Shown piece by piece: positions 26,601-38,439 of a stretch of DNA of 64,000 nucleotides (the first letter of the stretch is position 1; every line of letters begins with the position of its first letter). The stretch spans positions 27,308,526 to 27,372,525 of the forward strand of contig CM036254.1 in the NCBI GenBank assembly GCA_020698575.1, read 5' to 3'. The notes below the pieces were generated by a model. That model saw nothing but the letters and a program-made list of their open reading frames with translations, was not told the DNA's origin and made no database searches. A program made the translations under genes and the position numbers. The DNA comes from Bostrychus sinensis. Taxonomy: Eukaryota > Chordata > Actinopteri > Gobiiformes > Eleotridae.

Positions 26601-29541
26601 GGGGTCAGAACACATTAGCTAACAGCCTGTAGTTCACAAGGAATGTTTCTTGTGTAATTTCACTGTTTTGATCTTTCATCCATCTTTATTTTGTGAGCGG
26701 ACAACAAAGCAAAACATCTCAACATTTTTGGCACATTGCAAAAGTAAGTCTCCATGAGCTGACAAGTGAGAAAATTTCTCCTGAGGTGACACAGCACATA
26801 AATCTTTAGCCTGTACTTCATTATTGTGGCTGACATGAGCTGCTGATACAGAGAAACCTCTTCAGTTTGGAGGGTGAGGTGTCTGGTGGCCTCAGCTCTG
26901 TCAGTGGTGATGAGATACAGTATATTGGAAGTTGTGGGTGTGGCTGTGTGTAATAGCTGTTAGCAGGTAGTTAGTGTTAGCTTGAGATAAGAACAGTCAA
27001 TGCAGTTATCAGTCTGGGCCAGTTGCTGGTAACTTGGTAGATTAGGGTAAAATAATACACAGCCCTATGTAGACAATGCTTAGAAACCAGACGGGATTAG
27101 GGGTGTGGTCTTGGTATTTACCAGTAGCACTAAATACAGGCTGTGTACTGTTTTCTAGGTATTTAAACTAATTCCCATAAAAAAAACTTACTCTCTTAAC
27201 CCCAAATTAGTGATGGCATATACTATATATTAGAGAGACCTGAAATATCCCCTCAGTCAGCCTGCTAGTTCGCCTCGTGAGCCCTTCTTACTGCGTGCGC
27301 CTGTTCAAAGTACACCGCCTGCTCCTCTTGAGACAGCTTCTTCCATCTCTGTCCAATGACTCCACACACTGCCAGATGTCCTGCCATCGCAAGAGTCAGT
27401 GATCTTCAGCTCCTCCGTGACTTTCAGCCTTTGCTCAGCTCTGAACAGCATGAAGGAATTTAGAAGTTTCTTAACTTTTTGATATTGTCATGGCAGTCTC
27501 ACTGTTGCTTCCTACAAACAGAAGAAAACAGATAAACAAAACCACAATTCTGAAAAAGTTGGGACACTGTGAAAAATGTGAATAAAAACATAATGTATAT
27601 CATATCTGTAGAGAGAGAGTTAAAAGTAAGATATTTTACCATTTCATAAAAAAAATAAAAGCACATTTTCAATTGGATGGCAGCAACACATTTAAAAAAA
27701 AAAAATGAGGCGGGGCAACATAAGGCCTTTCTCTATTAAAAAAACAGCTGGTGGGCAATTTTGCAACTAATTATGTTTATTGGCAACCTTTTGATGTCAG
27801 CCTGTATTATTATTATCAGATGTATTCGATGTTCATGGATCAGGGACACTTCCAGAAGTCACTGTCTCTAAACACAGTTTGCACAAATCCAATGTAATGA
27901 GCTGAAGCATGCAACAAAGATCCACATGATCCAGAAACCAAAGCTCATTTAAAATGGACTCTTCTATGGCCAGATGAACCAAACTGTGTAAAATACAAAC
28001 CCAGTTAGCCCAGGAAGACAGAAGAGCTTCTGGATCATGTTCATGTGCCTTTTGTTGCCCTTGTCCCAACTTTTTTGAAATGTGTTGCTGCAATCGAATT
28101 CAATTTGTCACAAAATGGTAAAATATCTTAGTTTCAACACCTGAACTGTTCTACTGTGAGTAAAATATGGTTTTATGAGATCTGTGAACCACTGGATTCT
28201 TTTATTTACATTTTAAACACTTTTGTCATGCCATTTACCTTGAAGTGATGTCACTATAGGAGGCACAGGGCTCTATCACATATGTGTACATCATTTGCCC
28301 ATTGACCATGCCAACTGGACATAGCATTGATGCAGGGACAATCTGAGCTTTTTGTTGACATCTGAGGAGCAGCCATAGGGTGGTAAGGCCCAGCTATGAC
28401 CTCAGGCACTTGTGGCACATAATGCTGAGAGTACGGTTGATTGGTCTTTGGCTGGTTGTAGGGTGGTCTTTGGCTGGTTGTAGGGTGGTCTTTGGCTGGT
28501 TGTAGGGCGCACCGTCCTGAGTACCGAAATAGTTCCCCATTGGAGCGGTGAGTGTGCCGGTCAGCTGGGGAATGACCTCGCTTTGATTTGTCTCCTGAAC
28601 AGGGTTTTCCATTACCTCTGTCTAATTCTGAGTTTTAAAAGACTCCGGTTCAATCTCCAACTGAGGCTCTTGCGATGGTAGGACATCTGGCTCAAACATG
28701 GAAGGCTCAGAGGGTACAGGTGTACTCTGAGAATTGGAGACCAAAGACCTCCTCCCATTCAAGAGAGTTCAAGAAGGCCTCGAAGTCGAGTCCGGCCTCT
28801 GGCTCACTGAAGTGTAGAGCGGCCACTGGGTCACTGCTGGCTGCCTGTACAGCCAGAGGTGCAGCTGGAGAAGACGGAGGAAGACTTAGACTAAAAAATG
28901 TGTTGCACAGGAAGTCTTCTGATGCTCCCTGACCGTTTAGGACAGCCTTCAGAAAGGGATCCAGTTCGGTTCCTGACTCCATGTTGGTAGATGGAGAACT
29001 GTAAAAACACATAAAAGATTATCTATATGTTCATGGTAAAAAGTGACGCAAGTGATGCATGTTTAGGTGAATCTAAAGTACCCATAGTGAATGAATGTGA
29101 AAGTGAATGATGGCCTGGTATGTTTCTAAATGTTAGCCTTGCAACTAACTGAACATGTTCAGGGTCTTTATTTATCCATCCATCCATCCATCCATCCATC
29201 TACTTCCGCTTTATCCGGGGCCGGGTCGCGGAGGCAGCAGTCTAAGCAGGGACACCCAGACATCCCTCTCCCCGGACACTTCCTCCAGCTCCTCTGGAGG
29301 AACCCCAAGGCGTTCCCAGGCCAGCCGAGAGATATAGTCCCTCCAGCGTGTCCTAGGTCTTCCCCGGGGCCTCCTCCCGGTGGGACATGCCCGGAACACC
29401 TCCCCAGGGAGGCGTCCAGGAGCCCAGGAGGAACAGATGCCCGAGCCACCTAAGCTGGCTCCTCTCGATCAGGTTGTCAGGTTTGGGGGTCTTTATTTAT
29501 TATTTTCATTATTATATAGACCAATTTGGACCTGAAATAAA

Positions 29542-29573
<32 letters not shown>

Positions 29574-32500
29574 ATAGTGGGTATAATCAATCGGGCCCAA
29601 AGTTGATTGGATACCCTGCAACACCTCATGACCACAAAATAGAATAATTGGTTGAATCTGAATGAATGATTATGCTCTTAGTATAATGGAATAATTCTTA
29701 ATCTGAACATATATTATTATTTTGGATTTTATTGAACTGATTTGAGTGTAATTATTATCACTACATGTTATATGATATATCATTTATGAGTATATCATTC
29801 AGTCTTTGTCCTTGTTCTCATGTCTCACATCAGTATTTTGTATGCCATTAACTTGATGCATAACTTGAATAACATAGATTGGACATTGTGAATATTTGCA
29901 CATATATTTAAATAAGTATCTGAGGATTGCTTCTAGTTAACATCCCCATATGTAAAATGTTAAGCTATATTTATGAGGTTGAAGTATCTGTTAATCTGCA
30001 GTGTTATAGGATTTACATAAAAAAGATTATGCAATATTTTAAAGTCATTTGCATGCAACTTAAAGTGACATTACTCTTGTGTTTCAATTCAGAATTCAAC
30101 AAGATGTTAATTCATATTACACTGTGATTATTACAACTGGTACAAATATTATTCTGCTTGGTACATTTACTTATTTTATTCTGGGGCTGCACAATTTGTT
30201 TTTGCAAAACTGTCCCAAAAACTTTGTCAAGTTCATATTAAATTTTTATAACAATATTTTTGTGAAATGTATCTAGAATATCCTATTATTTGTAACAATG
30301 TATTTCTTGAAATAAAACAGTAAAACAAACAAAATCACTTAATTCTGCAAAAATAACAGCAGTCCAGATCTCTTACCCAGCCCCTAAACCAGGGCTTTTT
30401 AACAGGCAGCTCCAGGGCCAGAACCAGCCCATCAGTCGAGTTGGACCGGCCCTCAGCTCATCTACCCATAAATAACAAATCAATCATTTATAGCCGCTAA
30501 ACTGTATACACGCCAGCTTGCGATATTTTGCAGCACTAAAGCCAGTAGTACAGCGGAATATCCGGCCCACAGGCCAATAACCTTCCAACAAATTGTCCCT
30601 AAGAAGAGCAGAGCTTAATTTGAGCCGGATCTTGCCGGAACAGGATCCGGAAACTCCCTTATTTTGACGCGGTCCAATCCAGCAACTGTTTGCTTGGATC
30701 CGGTAACTCGGACACAACTTAGAACAAAGAGTTGACTACATTTGACTCTTTTGACCTCCTAAACCTGTGTTGAAGGTCGCAGGAGTAATTACACAGAAAT
30801 GCAATGTTTTAAACATAAAAGCCGCGCTTCATTTCCACGTGAGTGCTTCAACATAGACTGTCCCCGCGCTGTAATTCATGTCTATAGAGTGTACAGGGAA
30901 TCCTGTGGAAAAGACCTTCACGTCAAACTGAAAGATCTATTCAGCACTGTTAACACCAGTGGTGTCTGCAGGTGTACAGCAGTAGCACTGCCCCGACCCC
31001 GCCCAATCCCTGCTGCATCCACAGAGCTGCACAGAGCTCACAGAGCCATAGTAGGTTGTGTGTTTTTATAAACGCGAGTGGAGTACAGCTGACTGCTACT
31101 CTTTATGTCAAAAGTGATGTTTGTGCTAACAGCCAGAAGACAGTAAATCTGTTGAGGTTTGTCCTGACTTTGGTTACGCGGAGTTGACCTACTTGATGCC
31201 CTTTGGATGTGCCGCATTATTTCCCCACTGTGCCCGAGAGTGCACGGGACCTGGCAGTGCCACGTCAGTTTGTTCTTTTACTCAAATGCATATGGAAGCT
31301 AGAGCTATCGCTGATCGTGGGTCACAGGATGAGACCCGGGGCCAGTGTCCCGCCAATGTCACTGTTACATAGCCATAGTTACGCAGAGAAACCTTACGCC
31401 ACGCGCCCTCGATGTGCGCTTTTTATTCCTCCATTATATCCACTGTGTGCACGGGACATAGATCCACAGCAGTTTGTTCTTTTTTGTTTGTTCAAATGCA
31501 TCTGTAAGCTCGAGCTAACGCTGCTGAGGGTCACTGAGCCTGGAGCCGTGAAATGCCATTACGCAGAGAAGACTCCACGGCAGTCACTAAAAAGAAACGA
31601 AAGCAAAAGGAGAGGCATAGGCTGAAAGCTTACTGCTGCTGTGTGCTCCCTTTCCTATTCTAGACTTTGTTTCTACAGACCACAGCTGCATGAGTCTGTG
31701 TTCTTGCTAGGTCTATGATAGAGCGAGTCTACAAAAGCGCAGTAATTATGCGTAGCAGCTGATTTCTCGATCAGCTGAGCAATCACACAAACGTACACTG
31801 ACACATTACACTGAAGTGAAACACTATAATGTATAATAATATTAACAAATATGTTAAAATATAATTTAAAACTCAGTATAAATGAGCAGTTGCTTGGTAT
31901 TTTGGCATGTGTGTGTCCCTGAGCATTGTGTTGTGTGTATGTTCCAGGATCAGTGTTGGCCTTGTGGACTCCAGTGTCAAAGCGCAATTTTTGTTCCAGC
32001 ATCGTTTGATTTACAAATGAAGCCCTGGTAGTAGGGTAGAAAAATGATTAGCGAATCTACCCCGGAGCCTAGATCCTGGTGATGATGGTGAAGAGGTGAG
32101 GAGGTGAGCTGCTGATGCTGAGGAAGATGGAGATGATCCGCTGTTGGAGTGGTAATGGGGTGGAAGAGGAGAGGCCAGTTTAAAGTTATGAATGCTGATT
32201 GGCTGAGGTGGAGGTGTAGGCGAGGCTGCAGCAACTGGAGAAGTGGTGGTCTTCCAGGTTGAATTATCACTTTAGCTTCATCAGCAAGAAACATGCTGAC
32301 GTTTGAGCTGCCAGGCAGAAGACACTGGTTCCCAACATTTTTTGTCTTGTGTACTTCCTGGGCTCTTTGTCATACCATAAGTACCTCCTCAAGTATACAG
32401 CACGTGTTCATGATTTTTCAAAGAAAGATATGACATTTAATGATAAATGTAAATAATTTTAATGTCTGTGTTTATTAGTACAAAGACATTTTAGACTTAT

Positions 32501-35500
32501 TTTAGACTTTTTTGTTAACGTTTTGCAAGATCAATACAATAAATAATACTCTGCCTTTAAATGTGTTGATTATCCGAAAGACAAAAATATGAAAAAAATT
32601 CTGCGAACCCCTTAACAATGTGCTTGCGTACCCCTAGGGGTCCCTGTACCCCTGGTTGGGAAACACTGCCCTACAGTAAGAACAAAGAGGAGATTTATAG
32701 ATGTTAGTGAAAGAGGACATGAGCAAACAGTGGTTGGTGTGATAAAAAGATCCAGAGAATAGAGCTAAATGGAGGTCACTGATTTGCTGTGCTGACCCCT
32801 GAAGAAGTGTAGACTTCAACTGCTTTCTGTACAAATTTTCTTTGGTGAAAAGTGGTCCATGGATCTGAACAATATTACATCTTCTAAGGACCATTCACTT
32901 TTCACCATAATTGTTTTAACTTATGATAACTTATAATACTATATGTCTAAATTACATGTACATTTTATCCAAAATCTCCTTCTTAATAATGTAGTTGGCC
33001 CCTGAGTTTGCTTGTCCCATGACGTTTAATATGATACAGCCCTCCTTCAGCTCATTTTTGGCCTCTTCACGGTATCATACCTCCCTTTAAGTGAACGCAT
33101 CTCATGTAATCACAGTCAAGAAACAGGTCGGGTTTGACCTTGGCCCTTGGGCGAATGCTTGGGTAATGCTATTTAGGTTTTTTGATCAAATGCATGTGGA
33201 TGAAGGGGGGGCTGCCGAATGCTTTGCCTTTAGCGCAATGAGGCCAACATTTCTCAGAATAAGGAGTAGAGGAGAACGAATGGACCCAACAATACACTTA
33301 AAAGACCACTGTATAGACATACACAGCATAGAGTTGACCTGATCCACCTCTGCACCACATCCTGTCAGAGAACATTTGGTTAACAGCGGGATCTTGGCAG
33401 GACAGGTGTGAGAGGACCACAGAGCCACATGCAAAGTCGCCATGCATTTTAAAAGCCTCATTGGTGTGCCTCTTTATCACAGGTTGCACGCGGATATTTA
33501 TCACTGGACACAGTTTGAATGTTAAGGAGGGTAAAGGGAGGTTTTGAAGGTTTCGGTGAAAGAAGTTGGAAACAGTGGGTGGTTATTGTGGGATGTGTCC
33601 TTGGTCTGCTCTAGGATACAGTACCTGGACTTATTTTACTTTCTAGGGATCATGCACACTGGCAGGAGGAGCACACTGTACAGAAGGGAAAGGAATCGCA
33701 AAGTAACTCACATTAGATACTTTTTGTCAAGTAATGCACAGTTGCATTCAGAAATGTTAAACCTCATCACCTCAAAACACATGAAAAATATGTACATGAA
33801 AGAACTATTTATTGCTACACCACTTAGCTAGCTTACTTTGTAGTGCATCCTTTTAAAACATCTTGAAAAATTATTAATTGATAAATTCTTAAAATTGTTG
33901 AATAGTGCTGTTTGCAGCTCTACATATAGAAACAGTAAATTCTGAATAATGTTTTCTTAGTATTAGAACCATAGTAGTACCTATAGAGCAGTAGTAGTAA
34001 AAGTAATAGTAGAAGCTGGATACAAAAAAACATCTGGTATTTCTAACACCTCTGGTTTTGTTACACTCTCCCATATTGTAACAGGTTTTTCAAATCATTA
34101 CCAAATTAGTTTAGAGCTTACCTTAAACTTCTAACTCTTAGTTTAGTTTAGAGTTTTATCATGCTATCCCAGGCATTCACATTTAGGAAAATCAACTGCA
34201 CTTAGTACTAAACAGATATTATTTCAATGTGTAGGGCATACTCATGCATTTTTAGACCAGCGAAGATATACACACCTGATCAAAATTTTAAGACCAGTTG
34301 GAAAATTGCAAGAATTTACATTTTGCATTGTTGAATCCTAAGGAGGTTCTAAGAGAGTTTCAAAATGTAAAAAGAAGAAAAGGGAGTGAGACAAAAAAAA
34401 ATGTTGAGAAAGCAATTTATTGAAAACAACAATTTCTTCAGCTGATCAAAAGTTTAAGACCACAGCCTTTAAAAGCCAATATCTGCGCAAAAATGTAGAT
34501 TCAGTGTCATTTTCTGTCAGGTATTCACACTGTCATGACCTCCTGATGGCAAAGGCACAAAAGCTTTCTGTCTTTGAACATGGTGGGATTGTTGAGCTGC
34601 ATAAACAAGGCCTCTTGCAGCACACCATCACTGCTGAGGTTAGGTCATTTTGAATTTCTTAAAAGATCCTGAGGATTATGGAACAAAAAGTCAAGTGGTA
34701 GACCCAGAAAAATTTCACTAGCACTGAGTCGGAGGATCTGATTGGCTGTCCGTCAAGACACGGGACGATCCTTGACCCAAATTCAGGCTGTTACTGGTGC
34801 CGACTGCAGCCCAGTAACCATCAGACGGCATCTGCCAGAAAAGGGCTTTAAAAACAAAAAACCTATTCAAATGCTTTGTCTCCTTCAATGCCACAAAATT
34901 GCCCATTTGGACTTTGCAAGTGAGCACCAAACATGGGACCCTGAAAGGCGGAAGAAAGTTTTATTTAATTTTATTCTCTAATGAGAATTCATTACTGAGT
35001 CCTTTCTGAAAGTTTTATTTATGCTATGAGGGTGCTCTTAAACTTTTGATCAACTGATGAACAGCTTATTTCATTCAGTTTAATTACTGTTTTCAATAAA
35101 TTGCTTACTCCAAATTTTTTTTTTGTCTTACTCCCATTTCTTCTTTTTGCATTTTGAAGCTCTACTTACAATCTCCTTGAGATCCAACAGTGCAAAATGT
35201 AAATTCTTGCAATTTTTCGATTGGTTTTAAAAAAATTATCAGGTGTGTATAAGTATAATTTAATAAATTAAATGTGTTACTGTTTATATTTCTTGGTAAA
35301 ACTGATTACTGATTTGCTGTGTAACTTAGCTGCATTTATTAACATTTAACGCCACAACGTTTTAGCACTGCTGGTAAATCCCAGACCACTTGAACACCTC
35401 ACAGATGGTAGGGCCAGTAATTAAACTCAGTACTCTGTAGATTGAGACAAGAGTGGTTTGACCAGTTCTCTGGAGAAATCTGAGTAAAAACAGAGAATGA

Positions 35501-38402
35501 GCATAGTCAGAGTATGCTGTGCTGTATGTAAACGTAGTGATTGCCACCATTGGAACATATGTTGACCAGCAGAATAGACCATGCAGCCAACAGGATCAAG
35601 CAAGTGACTGACCAAACATGTTAAAATCCTTTTTAAAGACGCAATGGTGTCTCTAAAATACAAAGATAATGCTGTTTAGTCTTAGTCAAGCAATTTGATT
35701 TGTTGGGTAATAATCTCTACCTTTATTAGATGCTGCCACAAAACCTGTCTAAAATTTCTAAAGAAGAAAGACAACAAACCATAAACTGTCTCTTATTTGT
35801 TCAATCTGTCTTAGAGGTCACACTTTGAAGACCGGGTTGTTGTGTCTGAAATTATATCCGATCAATAAGGCTCTCCTCTGGCCTCATTAAGGTGTGGTTA
35901 ACATTTTAGGGACAGACCTGCTGTTGCTTGCCTCCAAATGATCAGATCAGCATATGTTTGGTGGCTTACAGTACTCCCTGAAGTGATAAATACAACAGGC
36001 AGCATCGGTAGAAAGTCATTATTTAGGACGTAACAGGCATTTGGGTGTAGCCATTTATTTAACATGTCAAATACTTTTAGCTATAGAGCAGGCACATAAT
36101 TTGTCACAAGTTTTATGTTAAAAGCTCTTCTGTGCTATGGGAAAATTGAGAAATAAAGCCATTGCTAGCTTGTTGTTTGGCTAACTGCCACTTTTGCGCT
36201 AAACTCAAGACTTCTGTGACATGCTGCGGCATTGCTCTACTTCGGAGTGTTGTTTTCATCCCAGAGGAGGCAAGGGGAGATGCATGGTGCTTTATTCCCA
36301 CCACAACTCATTTTGTGGAGCCCTCTACAGAATTAAGAGTGCTTGTACTGAAAGGTGAGTGATAGACAGAGCATGATATAATGGCTAATTAGCAATGCTA
36401 TTAGCAACATGAAGCTAACATATAGATAAGTGAGCTGACTTAAGGAGCAATTTAAGTGCTGAAATGATCAGAACAAGTCAGGTGACGGCGTATGTGCTTT
36501 AGAAATATGCAGGAGAGTTTCTTGGAAAAGGAGGGGTTTCTCACATACTGTATCTACATAGAGCAATAAGACTGAGCATTTTCATCTCTTGAGAAGGGCA
36601 GCGCCTCAGCATACAGGATTACTCAAACTTGTGTGAATGAAACAAATACTACGCCACTTTTCTATGGAGCTATATTTGTATCAATAAAATGAATTGATGC
36701 AAAACTAAAATGAACTGATGCAACAATAAATGTACTGATGCAACTAGAATGATTTATTCAAAATGCCTAATTTGTGACTTGCATGCAGCGATTTTTGCAA
36801 ATATATTATTTGTAATTATTTCACAAATCAATGTTTATCATTTATAAATCTGCAGTTTTGCATGTGAATAGTCCAATCTGCATTTGTGGATCGCTCCATT
36901 TGTGTATTCATCACCTCTGCACATTTGGATACTAGCAGTGCCAACACTGCCCCCAGTGGTTGTCAGTGGAACAGGATTTCCTTTGAATCAGTCCAAAGCT
37001 GTTTCAAAACGTGGAACAAATGTCTCAAAATTATCCGCAAGCACAGAAGTGATGAATTTGCGCACTGGAAGGGCTGAATGCGCACATAGGGCAATCCACA
37101 AATGCATAATGAACTATTTAAATGCAAAATGCAGATCTATGAATGAAAAACCAAATAATTTTGAAAAAATTACAACAGATATATTTGCAAATTACAATAT
37201 AGCTGCATACCCCCAGTGGTTGTCATTGGAACAAAATTTATTTTGTGAATAAATCTTGCTGTCTCAAAAAGCGGGACAAATGTCTCAAAAAGATCCAAAT
37301 GTGCAGAGGTGTGAATGCACAAATGCAGATTGGACTATTCACATGCAAAACTGCAGATTTATAAATGACAAACATGATTGATTTGTGAAATAATTGCAAT
37401 TAATATATTTGCAAATTAGAATGTATTTGCAAAAATCACAAATTAGGCATTTTGAATAAATAATTTTAGTTTTGCATCAATTCATTTTATTGAAACAAAT
37501 ATAGCTCAATACTTTTTCCCATTAATGAAAATTTCAATAGTCAGTATTTTACTAAATTAGCATATTACATAATCAACACAAATAAAATCAATATGTCTGA
37601 AATATTTTAAACTATTTTAATATTTAAATATATTTTTATATATTTTTTTAATTGAACCACTTAAAAATGTCACTTTTCCATTATATTTTTTAGATACACA
37701 TAAATATAAGTGACCGTTTATTCATCAGAGAAAGTCTTGCATAATTAAATTTTTCTAAATGTCATTGTAATGGCCTCATGTTTCGACATTCGCCCAGTTT
37801 GAAGGCTTGTTCTTGTGTAACGTTCATATCACACGAGATAATGAGCCACAATGGTCTTAAAATAGTAACACATTTACATTTGTTCCTCTGGTCAGAAACA
37901 CACTCCCACTGATATGACACAGCATTGTCCTTGTACGGCGTGTTGAATAGTAAGAATGAATTCAAAATCATTATCCCTACTTCACTGCACACTTGTCCAC
38001 TTAAGCCAATGTAAATCTTCATATACTGTAGTATCATCATTTCAACCATATTTATCTGCTTTTTACTTCTAACCTGCTTTACATATTTTAATGAATTAAA
38101 ATAATATTCCAGTATTTTGCATATGTAGTTTGACATAACTCACCTTTAAGATTTTTGCTTGGTTTTAATTCCCTCAGGTAGTATAGGATTAAAAATGTCA
38201 TTGATATAGCTAGCTAATAATCCAGTATTTTGATAGTGGATATATAACAAACTCAGGGACCGTTAGCCTGTTACCAACATTATGAATATAGTATTAGCAT
38301 AGCCCAAGTTTGTAATAGCAGAAAGGAGCAGTGACACTGAGCTTTGCTAACTGGGCTACTGAACTGCTATCATTTTTAGAGTTCCTTAGAGTATGTATGT
38401 AC

Positions 38403-38439
<37 letters not shown>

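Larger units (their letters stand above)
27265..28998 (-). pseudogene. HMG-box (TCF/LEF-like) transcription factor pseudogene
   Basis: Two exons on the minus strand. Exon a (28998-28239) follows an acceptor GTTTTTACAG. It starts at ATG 28982 and encodes an acidic, Pro/Gln-rich region (DPFLKAVLNGQG, FEAFLNSLEWEE), then MVNGQMMYTYV and SYSDITS before the donor GTAAAT. Exon b (27511-27265) follows an acceptor TCTGTTTGTAG and encodes split halves of an HMG box: LNSFMLFRAEQRLKVTEELK and VIGQRWKKLSQEEQAVYFEQ. The box looks TCF/LEF-like rather than SOX-like. Breaks: a frameshift near 28745, TAG at 28624-28622, a 22-bp triplication at 28442-28507, another frameshift near 28350, TGA soon after the exon-b start, a frameshift before the box and an insertion inside it. 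Introns are kept, so it is not a processed copy. Confidence 0.75.

Noticed and set aside
31203..31625. 140-codon frame
   Set aside because: It lies in a CpG-rich duplicated stretch, and no family resemblance is visible.
37762..38136. 124-codon minus-strand frame
   Set aside because: AT-rich composition, no family, no supporting signals.
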